Shown: positions 7,651-14,994 of the stretch, one piece after another
Layout of the letters: every line of letters starts with the position of its first letter
Position numbering within the stretch: the stretch's first letter is position 1
Assembly: GCA_964369265.1 (NCBI GenBank)
Contig: CAYJEV010000021.1
Span: 1-23,552, forward strand
DNA from: DAMCAP01 sp964369265
GTDB taxonomy: Bacteria; Bacillota; Clostridia; Oscillospirales; Ruminococcaceae
Direction of reading: 5' to 3'
DNA length: 23,552 bases
Program-made: the position numbers and the translations under genes
Notes under the pieces: model-generated
What the model was told of the DNA's origin: nothing
Databases searched by the model: none
The model's input: the letters and a program-made list of their open reading frames with translations, nothing else

Positions 7651-9198
7651 ATGATCGAGTATCTGATAGGTGGTGCAATCGGACTGATTATAGGGGCAAT
7701 TGTTTGCTTTCCAATCGGTATAAAATACAGAATGAAGATCGCAGAGCAAGAGCTAGGTTCAGCAGAAACAGAAGCTGCTCGAATAGTTAGCGATGCTATT
7801 AAAAATGCAGAGTCTAAAAAGAAGGAAGCATTAGTTGAGGCAAAAGATGAGATCTTCCGTCAAAAAACAGAGAGCGACAAAGAGATAAAAGAGCGTCGAA
7901 GCGAAGTATCTCGTATGGAGAGAAGAGTTCAGCAACGTGAGGAAATGATTGATAAAAAGCTTGCTAGTGCTGAAAAGAAAGAAGAACTAATTAGCGAAAA
8001 AGTTAAAGAGGTTGAAGAAAGGCTTCAAGAGGCTGACAAAATAAAGGCAGCTCAATTTGATATGCTTGAGAAAATCTCTGGTTATACAGCTGAACAAGCT
8101 AAGGAATATTTATTAACAGCACTCGAGGATTCACTAATTCATGAAAAAGCGCTAAGAATTCAAAGAATGGAATCTCGCTTAAAAGAAGAATGTGACATGA
8201 AGGCAAAGAATATAATATCTCTTGCTATTCAAAGATGTGCAACCGAGCATGTGACTGAAACAACAGTATCTGTTGTTCCTCTTCCAAATGATGAAATGAA
8301 GGGCCGCATTATAGGTCGAGAGGGAAGAAATATAAGATCCCTTGAAAACCTAACAGGTGTTGACCTAATTATAGACGACACACCAGAGGCTATTACTCTT
8401 TCTTCTCATGACCCTGTTAGACGTGAGGCTGCTAGAATTGCCCTTGAAAGGCTGATACAAGATGGCAGAATTCATCCAACAAGGATTGAAGAGATGGTTG
8501 AAAAGGCTCAGCGCGAAGTTGAACTTAAGATTAAGCAAGATGGTGAAAGAGCTATTATTGAAACTGGAGTTGGCAATGTTAACCCAGAGCTAATAAAGCT
8601 TCTTGGAAGAATGAGATATCGTTCAAGCTATGGTCAAAATGTGCTTAATCACTCTATCGAGGTTTCTTATATCGCTGGAATTATGGCAGCAGAGCTTGGT
8701 GTTGATGTAACTCTTGCAAGACGTGCTGGTTTGTTCCATGATATTGGTAAGGCAATGACTCATGAGATTGAGGGAAGCCATGTTGAGATAGGTATTGATA
8801 TAGCTAAGAAATATAAAGAGCATTTCGAAGTTGTGCATGCAATTGAATCACATCATGGTGATGTTGAAGCAACAACAGTAATCGCTTGCCTTGTACAAGC
8901 TGCTGATGCTATTTCTGCTGCTAGACCTGGCGCTAGACGTGAGAACCTACAAAACTATATGAAGCGTCTTGAAAAGCTTGAGGAAATCGCAAACAGCTTT
9001 GAGGGCGTTGAAAAATGTTTTGCAATTCAAGCTGGTAGAGAGATTAGAATTATTGTTAAGCCTGAATTTATCAATGATGATAATATGATTTTAACTGCTA
9101 GAGAAATAGTGGCTAAGATTGAGGGTGAGATGACATATCCTGGTCAAATCAAGGTTCATCTTGTTAGAGAAACAAGAGCAATTGAGTTTGCTAAGTAA
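7651..9198 (+). CDS. rny: Ribonuclease Y
   Basis: Membrane-anchored endoribonuclease that initiates mRNA decay in many Firmicutes. The 515 residues show the standard order: one N-terminal membrane helix (about 4-24), a long charged coiled coil rich in E and K (about 30-180), a KH RNA-binding domain with GRIIGREGRNIRSLE (starting near 217), and an HD domain with LFHDIGKAMTHEIEGSH (metal residues H363-D364) and ESHHGDVE. The C-terminus AIEFAK is typical. Length matches B. subtilis RNase Y (520). It has a strong ribosome binding site, its own promoter with long leader, and a terminator right after, so it is probably monocistronic. Confidence 0.97.
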   Translation: MIEYLIGGAIGLIIGAIVCFPIGIKYRMKIAEQELGSAETEAARIVSDAIKNAESKKKEALVEAKDEIFRQKTESDKEIKERRSEVSRMERRVQQREEMIDKKLASAEKKEELISEKVKEVEERLQEADKIKAAQFDMLEKISGYTAEQAKEYLLTALEDSLIHEKALRIQRMESRLKEECDMKAKNIISLAIQRCATEHVTETTVSVVPLPNDEMKGRIIGREGRNIRSLENLTGVDLIIDDTPEAITLSSHDPVRREAARIALERLIQDGRIHPTRIEEMVEKAQREVELKIKQDGERAIIETGVGNVNPELIKLLGRMRYRSSYGQNVLNHSIEVSYIAGIMAAELGVDVTLARRAGLFHDIGKAMTHEIEGSHVEIGIDIAKKYKEHFEVVHAIESHHGDVEATTVIACLVQAADAISAARPGARRENLQNYMKRLEKLEEIANSFEGVEKCFAIQAGREIRIIVKPEFINDDNMILTAREIVAKIEGEMTYPGQIKVHLVRETRAIEFAK

Positions 9199-9214
9199 TT
9201 TAATGTAAATAAGG

Positions 9215-9245
9215 CAGTCTGTCAAGAAATTGGCAGGCTGTTTTT
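9215..9245 (+). terminator. Intrinsic terminator of rny
   Basis: An 11-bp stem (CAGTCTGTCAA with TTGGCAGGCTG, 9215-9225 and 9230-9240) closed by a GAAA tetraloop and followed by TTTTT. Confidence 0.88.
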
Positions 9246-9318
9246 GTATTTACTAAGCTCATAATAAAAGCTTTGATTATAATTAAAGAATTCGCTGTTA
9301 TTTTATTACAATATGTAG

Positions 9319-9324
9319 TATACT
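9319..9324 (+). promoter_or_regulatory. Possible -10 of the amidohydrolase promoter
   Basis: TATACT with a weak upstream TGTTAT at about 17 bases. The transcript would run through the palindromic element that ends just before the gene. Confidence 0.4.
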
Positions 9325-9350
9325 AATAGTGAGTGTTGATGACGCTGTTA

Positions 9351-9453
9351 AAGTGAAAAATGAAGATTTGGAACTAGACTAAAATTCTATGTCTCCTAAA
9401 GAATTTGTGCTGGCGATAACTCTTTACTCTTTCGCTTAATTATTCACTTAAAT
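9351..9453. repeat. Degenerate palindromic non-coding element, copy B
   Basis: The left end (AAGTGAAAAATGAAGAT, 9351-9367) is roughly complementary to the right end (CTTAATTATTCACTTAAAT region). The right end shares ATTCACTTAAAT (9442-9453) with the end of the larger element at 17592-17750. In both cases the element stops just before a ribosome binding site. No protein is encoded. Confidence 0.5.
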
Positions 9454-9466
9454 TAATGGAGGGCTT

Positions 9467-11020
9467 ATGGAAAAGATATTTTTTGGTGGAAACATTTACA
9501 CAATGAAAAACGAAAATGACAAAGTAGAGGCTGTTTTGGTGAAAGATGGTCAAATAATTTATGCTGGCAAGTTAAATAAAGCAAAAGAGTTGTCATCCCC
9601 AGAAGCAAAGCTAATATCCCTAAATGGCAAGACAATGCTCCCTTCTTTTATTGACCCACACAGCCATATATCGCATTTTGCGTCTGGGCTTAGCAAAGTG
9701 CAGCTTGCTGGCACAAAGTCTTTGGAAGAACTAGCGCAAAGGCTGAGAGAGTATATTAGTACACATGATATAAAAGAAGGAGATTGGGTTATAGGGATAG
9801 GCTATGACCACAACAATTATCCAAATGCCGAGTACCCAACAGCAAAGATATTAGACGAAGTTTCTGCTGAAATACCAATAGCAGTTTCCCATGCTAGCGG
9901 GCATATGGGGGCAGTCAACAGCAAGCTCTTATCCATGTTCAAGATAAATAATGATACTAAAAATCCTGAGGGAGGTGTGTATGTTAGAGATAATAAGGGT
10001 AATATATCAGGATATATGGAAGAAACAGCCTTTATAAATATAGTAAAACAAGCACCAGCTATCTCAATAGAAGAGCATCTTAAGCTGATGAAACACGCCG
10101 AAAGCATTTATGCAAGCTATGGAATAACAACTGCGCAGGATATACTTGGAACAAAAGAGAGCATAGAGTTTTATTTAAACTGTAAGCTAGATTTAGATGT
10201 GGTTGCTTATTTAGACGTTAGAAATTCTGATTTGATGAGCGAATATGCTGAATATACAGCAGATTATAAAGAGAAGTTTAGAATAGGCGGTTACAAGCTG
10301 TTTCTTGATGGCAGCCCGCAAGGCAAAACTGCGTGGATGTCAAAGCCATATGAGGGAGAAAAGAGCTATTCTGGCTATCCAATATTCAATGATGAACAGG
10401 TTAAGGAATATGTCAACATGGCATTATCTCAAAATAAACAGCTCCTTGTGCATTGTAATGGTGATAATGCAGCGGAGCAGTTTATTTCAGCCTATGATAA
10501 GCATAATGACATGAGAAATGTAATGATTCATGCGCAGTTTTTGCGTGTTGATCAGATTGATAGAATGAAGGCAGCTGGAATAATGCCGAGCTATTTTGTC
10601 GCACATACTTATTTCTGGGGGGATACTCATATTAAAAACACAGGCGATAGAGCTTATAAGATTAGTCCGTTATGCTCAAGCTTAAAACGTGGAGTAATAT
10701 TCACTCTCCATCAAGACACACCTGTGTTGCCACCTGATATGTTAAAGACAATATGGTGTGCTGTAAACAGAATTACTTCTGCTGGAGTAAAGCTTGGCGA
10801 GGAGGAGTGCGTTTCTGTGTATGAGGCTATAAAGGCAGTTACTTTTAATTCGGCTTATCAGTATTTTGAAGAAGATAAAAAGGGAAGCATAGAGGTTGGC
10901 AAGCTTGCTAACTTTGTTGTTCTTAGCGAAAACCCTTTTGAGATTGATACAATACTGATTGATAAAATAAAGGTGCTAGCGACTTATAAAGATGGTAATT
11001 TGATTTACAAGCAGTCTTAG
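9467..11020 (+). CDS. YtcJ-type amidohydrolase (Amidohydro_3 family)
   Basis: A 517-residue metal-dependent hydrolase of the amidohydrolase superfamily. The composite beta domain at the N-terminus (IFFGGNIYTM, VLVKDGQIIYAG) leads to the metal motif PSFIDPHSH (D63, H65, H67). Further markers are GGYKLFLDGSPQGKTAWM, LVHCNGDNAAE (family HaxGDxA), MIHAQFL, LHQDTPVLPPDM (family SDxP-type aspartate) and the closing KGSIEVGKLANFVVLSENPF. Members act on varied amides, including N-substituted formamides; the substrate cannot be set from sequence. GGAGGG lies five bases before the ATG. The next gene, an ATC-hydrolase relative, has its own promoter 30-odd bases downstream. Confidence 0.9.
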   Translation: MEKIFFGGNIYTMKNENDKVEAVLVKDGQIIYAGKLNKAKELSSPEAKLISLNGKTMLPSFIDPHSHISHFASGLSKVQLAGTKSLEELAQRLREYISTHDIKEGDWVIGIGYDHNNYPNAEYPTAKILDEVSAEIPIAVSHASGHMGAVNSKLLSMFKINNDTKNPEGGVYVRDNKGNISGYMEETAFINIVKQAPAISIEEHLKLMKHAESIYASYGITTAQDILGTKESIEFYLNCKLDLDVVAYLDVRNSDLMSEYAEYTADYKEKFRIGGYKLFLDGSPQGKTAWMSKPYEGEKSYSGYPIFNDEQVKEYVNMALSQNKQLLVHCNGDNAAEQFISAYDKHNDMRNVMIHAQFLRVDQIDRMKAAGIMPSYFVAHTYFWGDTHIKNTGDRAYKISPLCSSLKRGVIFTLHQDTPVLPPDMLKTIWCAVNRITSAGVKLGEEECVSVYEAIKAVTFNSAYQYFEEDKKGSIEVGKLANFVVLSENPFEIDTILIDKIKVLATYKDGNLIYKQS

Positions 11021-11056
11021 TTTAAAATGCATTCAACAATTTGACTTTGCCGCTTA

Positions 11057-11085
11057 TTGACAATAATATCTATTTATGATACAAT
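11057..11085 (+). promoter_or_regulatory. Strong extended -10 promoter of the ATC-hydrolase-like gene
   Basis: TTGACA (11057-11062), 17 bases, TACAAT (11080-11085) preceded by TGA, an extended -10. The ATG at 11076 falls between these elements and cannot be the start of the gene. Confidence 0.85.
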
Positions 11086-11117
11086 TAACCATAAATGATA
11101 TAATGATAGGAGCGATT

Positions 11118-11807
11118 ATGGGATTTAATGAAAAAGTTCATGCATTTATTGCAGCGAAATATTATGTTTATTTAACGGAGAGTTTTGGCGAGAGAGGGGA
11201 AAAAGCCTTTATACATGCAACACAGTATTATGCCGAACAAAGAGGCAGACGAATGGCTCAACTGGCTATCAGAAACGGCGAGGAGTTAACGTTCCCTGTG
11301 TATCAGAAATATGGAGAATGGGTTAATACAGAAGAGGTTAAGGCTTTAGGGTGTAGTAATAAAAATGAGGTTAAGAGTTTTTCGCCTGATTTAGAAATGC
11401 ATATTACCTCTTGCCCTTGGCACACGCAGTTTAGTGAAATGGGACTGATTGAGGCTGGGCATATATACTGCGAGCATTTAGACAACTCTATATGCAGAGG
11501 CTTTAATCCATATATTAGCTATCTAGTACCTCAAACCTTGCATAAAAACGATTATTGTATCCATATAGTAAAAGATGTAAATTACAGTGAGAATGAAAAG
11601 TATACAAAACGTCCTGAGGGATTAAAAGGCTTTGATTATCACTGCGCACATTCCTATTGGTCATACGCTGAGGTTTCAGCTTCAATATTCGAGGCAGATG
11701 GTATAAAGATTAGCTCAAAGGTTATGGAGGATTTTAAAAATGCTTATGGAGAAGAGATGGCTAACATCATTTCTTCTTATAAATATACTAACTTCAATGT
11801 TCTATAA
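11118..11807 (+). CDS. ATC-hydrolase family protein
   Basis: A 229-residue protein resembling the L-2-amino-thiazoline-4-carboxylic acid hydrolase family (PF14196). The family-like core is ITSCPWHTQFSEMGLIEAGHIYCEHLDNSICRGFNP, with C99, H102, C118 and D122 as likely active-site or metal residues, followed by DYCIHIVKDVN. The characterised Pseudomonas enzyme opens the thiazoline ring to N-carbamoylcysteine, which a separate M20 amidohydrolase turns into cysteine; most Firmicute members are uncharacterised. The start is the ATG at 11118 with TAGGAG at 5 bases; the longer frame from 11076 would begin inside the promoter. A convergent terminator closes the gene. Confidence 0.78.
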   Translation: MGFNEKVHAFIAAKYYVYLTESFGERGEKAFIHATQYYAEQRGRRMAQLAIRNGEELTFPVYQKYGEWVNTEEVKALGCSNKNEVKSFSPDLEMHITSCPWHTQFSEMGLIEAGHIYCEHLDNSICRGFNPYISYLVPQTLHKNDYCIHIVKDVNYSENEKYTKRPEGLKGFDYHCAHSYWSYAEVSASIFEADGIKISSKVMEDFKNAYGEEMANIISSYKYTNFNVL

Positions 11808-11817
11808 ATTTCCTTCT

Positions 11818-11859
11818 AAAAGAAAAAACGCGACACGATTGTGAAGCGTTTTTTCTTTT
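11818..11859. terminator. Bidirectional terminator between convergent genes
   Basis: A perfect 14-bp stem (11818-11831 with 11846-11859) with AAAAGAAAAAA on one arm and TTTTTTCTTTT on the other, so each strand ends in a T-run. The loop has a small CAC/GTG hairpin. It serves both the ATC-hydrolase-like gene and the rhodanese gene, whose stop codon lies at its right edge. Confidence 0.92.
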
Positions 11860-12256
11860 ACTCTTCTTTAACAAGCAAGCCTTTCCAACTATCAAGACCA
11901 CCCTCTAGTTCGATAATGTCTGTGTAGCCTAAGCTTATAAGATCAGAAACTGCAACCTGAGAGCGCTTTCCAGTCTTGCAGTATACAATAATGGTTTGTT
12001 CTTTGTCAGGCAGATGTTTTTTAGCAGAGCTTTCTAGTGTATCAAGTGGGAGATTTATAGCTTTTTCAATATATCCCTTTTCATACTCGGCATATGTTCT
12101 AACATCAACTAAGGTTATCCATGGTTGTTCATTTAACAAAATTCCAATTTCGTTGGCTGGCAGGATCTTATACTCCTCTTGCTTTGCTTTATTGCTACAA
12201 GCAATTAAAATGATAACTACCAGCAACACCAAAGCAATTTTAGGCAAATTCTTCAA
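11858..12256 (-). CDS. Rhodanese-domain lipoprotein
   Basis: A 132-residue exported single-domain rhodanese. A lipoprotein signal (hydrophobic 7-19 with lipobox ILIAC, lipidated C20) is followed by a rhodanese domain: LVDVRTYAEYEKGYIEKAINLPLD, then the active-site loop C93-KTGKRS and the end motif ELEGGLDSWKG. The CxxGxRS loop is catalytically complete, so sulfur transfer outside the membrane is plausible; the acceptor is unknown. The start is a TTG with a perfect AAGGAGGAAT seven bases upstream; no ATG fits. It is divergent from the first solute-binding lipoprotein, and the 180-base gap between them carries the repeated GAATATTC-like operator sequences. Confidence 0.88.
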   Translation of the reverse strand: MKNLPKIALVLLVVIILIACSNKAKQEEYKILPANEIGILLNEQPWITLVDVRTYAEYEKGYIEKAINLPLDTLESSAKKHLPDKEQTIIVYCKTGKRSQVAVSDLISLGYTDIIELEGGLDSWKGLLVKEE

Positions 12257-12375
12257 ATCTATTCCTCCTTAATGCAATATGATTATAATAATATATATGC
12301 AGAGCTTACTATTTGTATGAAAACACGAATATTCATATTTTGATGAAAATATTCATAAAATTATGAAAAAAACAC

Positions 12376-12404
12376 TTGACAAACGAAAAATTATTCGTTA
12401 TAAT
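12376..12404 (+). promoter_or_regulatory. Consensus promoter of solute-binding protein gene 1
   Basis: Perfect TTGACA (12376-12381), 17 bases and perfect TATAAT (12399-12404). The -10 is flanked by the inverted repeat ATTCGT/ACGAAT. A consensus promoter overlaid with palindromes suggests strong expression under a repressor. Confidence 0.92.
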
Positions 12405-12418
12405 ACGAATATATTCAA
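12405..12418 (+). promoter_or_regulatory. Putative operator GAATATATTC at the start site, copy 1
   Basis: ACGAATATATTCAA follows the -10 and contains the palindrome GAATATATTC over the expected start site. The same 20 bases from TATAAT onward recur at the second gene. GAAAATATTCAT, also present upstream of both promoters (12345-12356 here), may be a further site. The regulator is unknown. Confidence 0.55.
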
Positions 12419-12440
12419 TAAATATTCGGAGGAAAAGATA

Positions 12441-13271
12441 ATGAAAAAGTTAAGTGCAACTATAATAGCAATGTTAATGATGGTATCCTTAGTTGGATGC
12501 AATGGTGGCGAGGAGCAAGAAGCGGCAAATAAGCTAGAGCAGATAAAAGCTGATGGCAAGATAATAATGGCTACTAGCCCAGACTGGGCTCCTTATGAGT
12601 TTCTTGATTTAACTAAAGAAGGTCAAGATCAAATCGTTGGGGCTGATGTTGAGCTTGGCAAGTACATTGCAAATGAGCTTGGCGTTGAGCTTGTAATTGA
12701 GCCAATGGACTTCTCAACAACAATGGCAGCTGTAACACAAGGCACAGCCGATATGGTAATCTCTGGCCTTGCATATAAGCCAGAACGTGCCGAAACAATG
12801 GAGCTATCAATTGGCTACAACACAGGCGCTAAAGGCGGTCAAGGCTTAATGATATTAAAGGATCGTGCAGAAGAGCTAAAAACATTAGAAGACTTCACAG
12901 GGCTTAAAATTGCAGCGCAAAACGGTTCTTTACAACACGAACTTGCTTCTACACAGCTAACAGAGCCAGTAATGGAGCCAGTATCCTCAACCTCAGATGC
13001 TATAATGATGTTAATCTCTGGGAAGGTTGATGCTGTTGCAATAACTACAACAACTGGTACAGAGTACGCTGGAAGCTATGATGAGATAATGATGTGCGAA
13101 GAGCTGTTTGAATACAAATCAGAAGGCACTCGTATTGGAGTAAACAAAGGCGAAACAGAGCTAATTGAATTTATCAATGGTTGCCTTGAAACAATCAATG
13201 AAGAAGGTTTATATGATGTGTGGGTTGAAGATGCCCTTGTATTGTCTAACTCACTAAAAGTTGACGAGTAA
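12441..13271 (+). CDS. Amino-acid-type ABC solute-binding lipoprotein 1
   Basis: A 276-residue lipoprotein (signal MKKLSATIIAMLMMVSLVGC, lipidated C20) of solute-binding family 3. It has TSPDWAPYEFLD, GADVELGKYIANELG, DFSTTMAAVTQGTADMVISGLAYKPERAETM, with the arginine that usually grips the ligand carboxylate, and AAQNGSLQHELA. In the second lobe GKVDAVAITTTTGTEY has threonine where many family members carry an acidic residue for the ligand amino group. The start is the ATG at 12441 with GGAGG eight bases upstream; the frame is open upstream to 12363, but that region is the promoter. It is followed by a close paralog with its own promoter, so it probably shares the permease and ATPase encoded further on. 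Confidence 0.93.
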   Translation: MKKLSATIIAMLMMVSLVGCNGGEEQEAANKLEQIKADGKIIMATSPDWAPYEFLDLTKEGQDQIVGADVELGKYIANELGVELVIEPMDFSTTMAAVTQGTADMVISGLAYKPERAETMELSIGYNTGAKGGQGLMILKDRAEELKTLEDFTGLKIAAQNGSLQHELASTQLTEPVMEPVSSTSDAIMMLISGKVDAVAITTTTGTEYAGSYDEIMMCEELFEYKSEGTRIGVNKGETELIEFINGCLETINEEGLYDVWVEDALVLSNSLKVDE

Positions 13272-13383
13272 GCTTTAATAACATATATTTACATATGTAG
13301 CATTTAGTGTGATAAGGATTCCCTCAAATGAGAAAATATTCATTGTCGTTTATAAATATTCAGTGCATTCTTTGATAAAATGA

Positions 13384-13412
13384 TTGACAAATGATAAAAA
13401 TGAATATATAAT
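13384..13412 (+). promoter_or_regulatory. Consensus promoter of solute-binding protein gene 2 and the ABC operon
   Basis: Perfect TTGACA (13384-13389), 17 bases, perfect TATAAT (13407-13412). The spacer sequence differs from that of copy 1, but the 20 bases from the -10 onward are identical. Confidence 0.92.
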
Positions 13413-13426
13413 ACGAATATATTCAA
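13413..13426 (+). promoter_or_regulatory. Putative operator GAATATATTC at the start site, copy 2
   Basis: ACGAATATATTCAA as at copy 1. Upstream, GAAAATATTCAT (13332-13343) and TAAATATTCA (13353-13362) are candidate additional sites; the first lies 21 bases, about two helical turns, further from the -35 than its counterpart in copy 1. Confidence 0.55.
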
Positions 13427-13447
13427 AAATATTTGGGGGAAATTTAA

Positions 13448-14269
13448 ATGAAAAAAATTAGTGCAACAATATTAGCAATGCTTATGGCAGTTTCTTTGGC
13501 TGGCTGCGGCGCAGGCGAAGAAGAGCTTAACAAGCTTGAGCAAATTAAAGCCGATGGCAAAATTATAATGTCAACAAGCCCAGACTATGCTCCTTTTGAG
13601 TTTTTAGATTTAACTAAAGAAGGTCAAGAGGCTGTAGTTGGAGCTGATATCGAGCTTGCAAAGTATATTGCTGATGAATTAGGTGTTGAGCTTGTAATTG
13701 AGCAAATGGAGTTTACTTCAACAATGGCTGCTGTGCAACAAGGCACAACTGACATGGTAATCTCTGGTCTTGCTTATAAGCCAGAGCGTGCTGAAGCGAT
13801 GGATCTTTCAATTGCGTATAATGCTGGTAATCCAAGAGGTCAAGGCATTATGGTGCTAAAAGAAAGAGCTGATGAGCTAAAGACTATTGAGGATTTTGCA
13901 GGGCTGACAGTTGCTGCTCAAAATGGCTCTTTACAATATGAGCTTGCTTCAACTCAAATTGCAGATGTAGTGATGGAGCCTGTTTCAGCAACTTCCGATG
14001 CTATTCTAATGCTGATTAGTGGCAAGGTAGATGCGATTGCAATGTCTGCTCCAAATGGCGAGCAATATGAGCAAAGTTATGATGATATCATGATGAGCGA
14101 AGTTTACTTTGAAAATGCACAATCTGGTAACCATGTTGGTGTTGCAAAGGGCGAAACTGAGCTAATTGAGTTTATCAATGGTTGTCTTGAAACTGTAAAC
14201 GAAGAAGGTCTGTATGAGATATGGACTGAAGAAGCAGTTGAACTTTCAAACACATTAAAGGTAGAGTAA
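13448..14269 (+). CDS. Amino-acid-type ABC solute-binding lipoprotein 2
   Basis: A 273-residue lipoprotein (lipobox SLAGC, C20), clearly a recent paralog of the preceding gene; long blocks such as LEQIKADGKIIM, MVISGLAYKPERAE and GETELIEFINGCLET are shared. The ligand-facing segments differ: SPDYAPFEF versus SPDWAPYEF, AYNAGNPRGQGIM versus GYNTGAKGGQGLM, and GKVDAIAMSAPNGEQY versus ITTTTGTEY. This suggests related but not identical ligands. As in copy 1 the usual acidic residue in the second lobe is replaced, here by serine. GGGGGAA precedes the ATG. It heads the operon with permease, ATPase and the AbgB-like hydrolase. Confidence 0.94.
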   Translation: MKKISATILAMLMAVSLAGCGAGEEELNKLEQIKADGKIIMSTSPDYAPFEFLDLTKEGQEAVVGADIELAKYIADELGVELVIEQMEFTSTMAAVQQGTTDMVISGLAYKPERAEAMDLSIAYNAGNPRGQGIMVLKERADELKTIEDFAGLTVAAQNGSLQYELASTQIADVVMEPVSATSDAILMLISGKVDAIAMSAPNGEQYEQSYDDIMMSEVYFENAQSGNHVGVAKGETELIEFINGCLETVNEEGLYEIWTEEAVELSNTLKVE

Positions 14270-14277
14270 ATAACTAA

Positions 14278-14302
14278 AATCCCCTCGTTAAACGGGGGGA
14301 TT
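14278..14302 (+). other. Intercistronic stem-loop after the binding protein
   Basis: A 10-bp stem (14278-14287 with 14293-14302, one G-T pair) and TTAAA loop between the binding-protein and permease genes. There is no T-run, so it is more likely a 3' stabiliser that keeps the binding-protein message abundant than a full terminator. Such hairpins are common behind binding-protein genes of ABC operons. Confidence 0.65.
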
Positions 14303-14325
14303 AAGATTTGATAGGAGGTACTTTT

Positions 14326-14994
14326 ATGGATATGATATCCACAATTTTTAATTTGATAGATAAGTATGGCAACTTATTTGTTGATGGTGTATTCTATACA
14401 GTTGCTTTCTCGGCAGCGACAGTATTCTTTGGAGCTATATTCGGAACAGTATTAGCGTTTATTAAAATGTCTAAGATATGGATTGTTAAAATGCTATCAG
14501 CAATCTATATAGAGCTAATTCGTGGTACTCCGCTATTACTACAACTATATTTCTTCTATTTCTTCATACCAAACACATTAGGGCTTGATATGTCAAAGGA
14601 AATGAGTATATTAGTAGCACTTGTTGTAAACAGTTCAGCATATGTTGCTGAAATCATTCGTGCCGGCATTCAAGCAGTTGATAAAGGACAAACAGAAGCA
14701 GCGAGATCTCTTGGTCTAAGCCAATCCCAAGCTATGATGAAGATTGTTATTCCACAAGCGATTAAAAACATTCTTCCAGCGCTTGCAAATGAGTTTGTAA
14801 TGATAATTAAGGAAACTTCACTTGCTTCCACTTTCTTCTTAGGAGATCTTATGACTCAATTCAGAGTAATAAACGGCGCAACATACTTAACAATAGAGCC
14901 ACTAATAATAGTTGGTGCTATATATCTAGTTCTAACATTTACACTATCCAAAATAGTTGAGAGATTTGAAAGGAGGATGAGTGCTGGTGATTAA
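14326..14994 (+). CDS. Amino-acid-type ABC transporter permease
   Basis: A 222-residue inner-membrane subunit of the HisM/GlnP type, with about five hydrophobic helices. It contains YIELIRGTPLLLQLYFFYF, the family's early signature, and the cytoplasmic EAA loop GQTEAARSLGLSQSQAMMKIVIPQA, which docks to the ATPase. Only one permease gene is present, so the channel is probably a homodimer. The ATG at 14326 has AGGAGG seven bases upstream; an in-frame TTG at 14308 is less likely. The end overlaps the ATPase gene by a few bases, a sign of translational coupling. Confidence 0.95.
   Translation: MDMISTIFNLIDKYGNLFVDGVFYTVAFSAATVFFGAIFGTVLAFIKMSKIWIVKMLSAIYIELIRGTPLLLQLYFFYFFIPNTLGLDMSKEMSILVALVVNSSAYVAEIIRAGIQAVDKGQTEAARSLGLSQSQAMMKIVIPQAIKNILPALANEFVMIIKETSLASTFFLGDLMTQFRVINGATYLTIEPLIIVGAIYLVLTFTLSKIVERFERRMSAGD

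Noticed and set aside
11076..11117. Earlier start for the ATC-hydrolase-like gene
   Set aside because: The ATG at 11076 lies between the -35 and -10 of a near-consensus promoter, and the ATG at 11118 has a good Shine-Dalgarno.
12363..12440. N-terminal extension of the first binding protein from an ATG at 12363
   Set aside because: The stretch contains the -35 and -10 elements and the start site; the signal peptide begins at 12441 behind a proper GGAGG.
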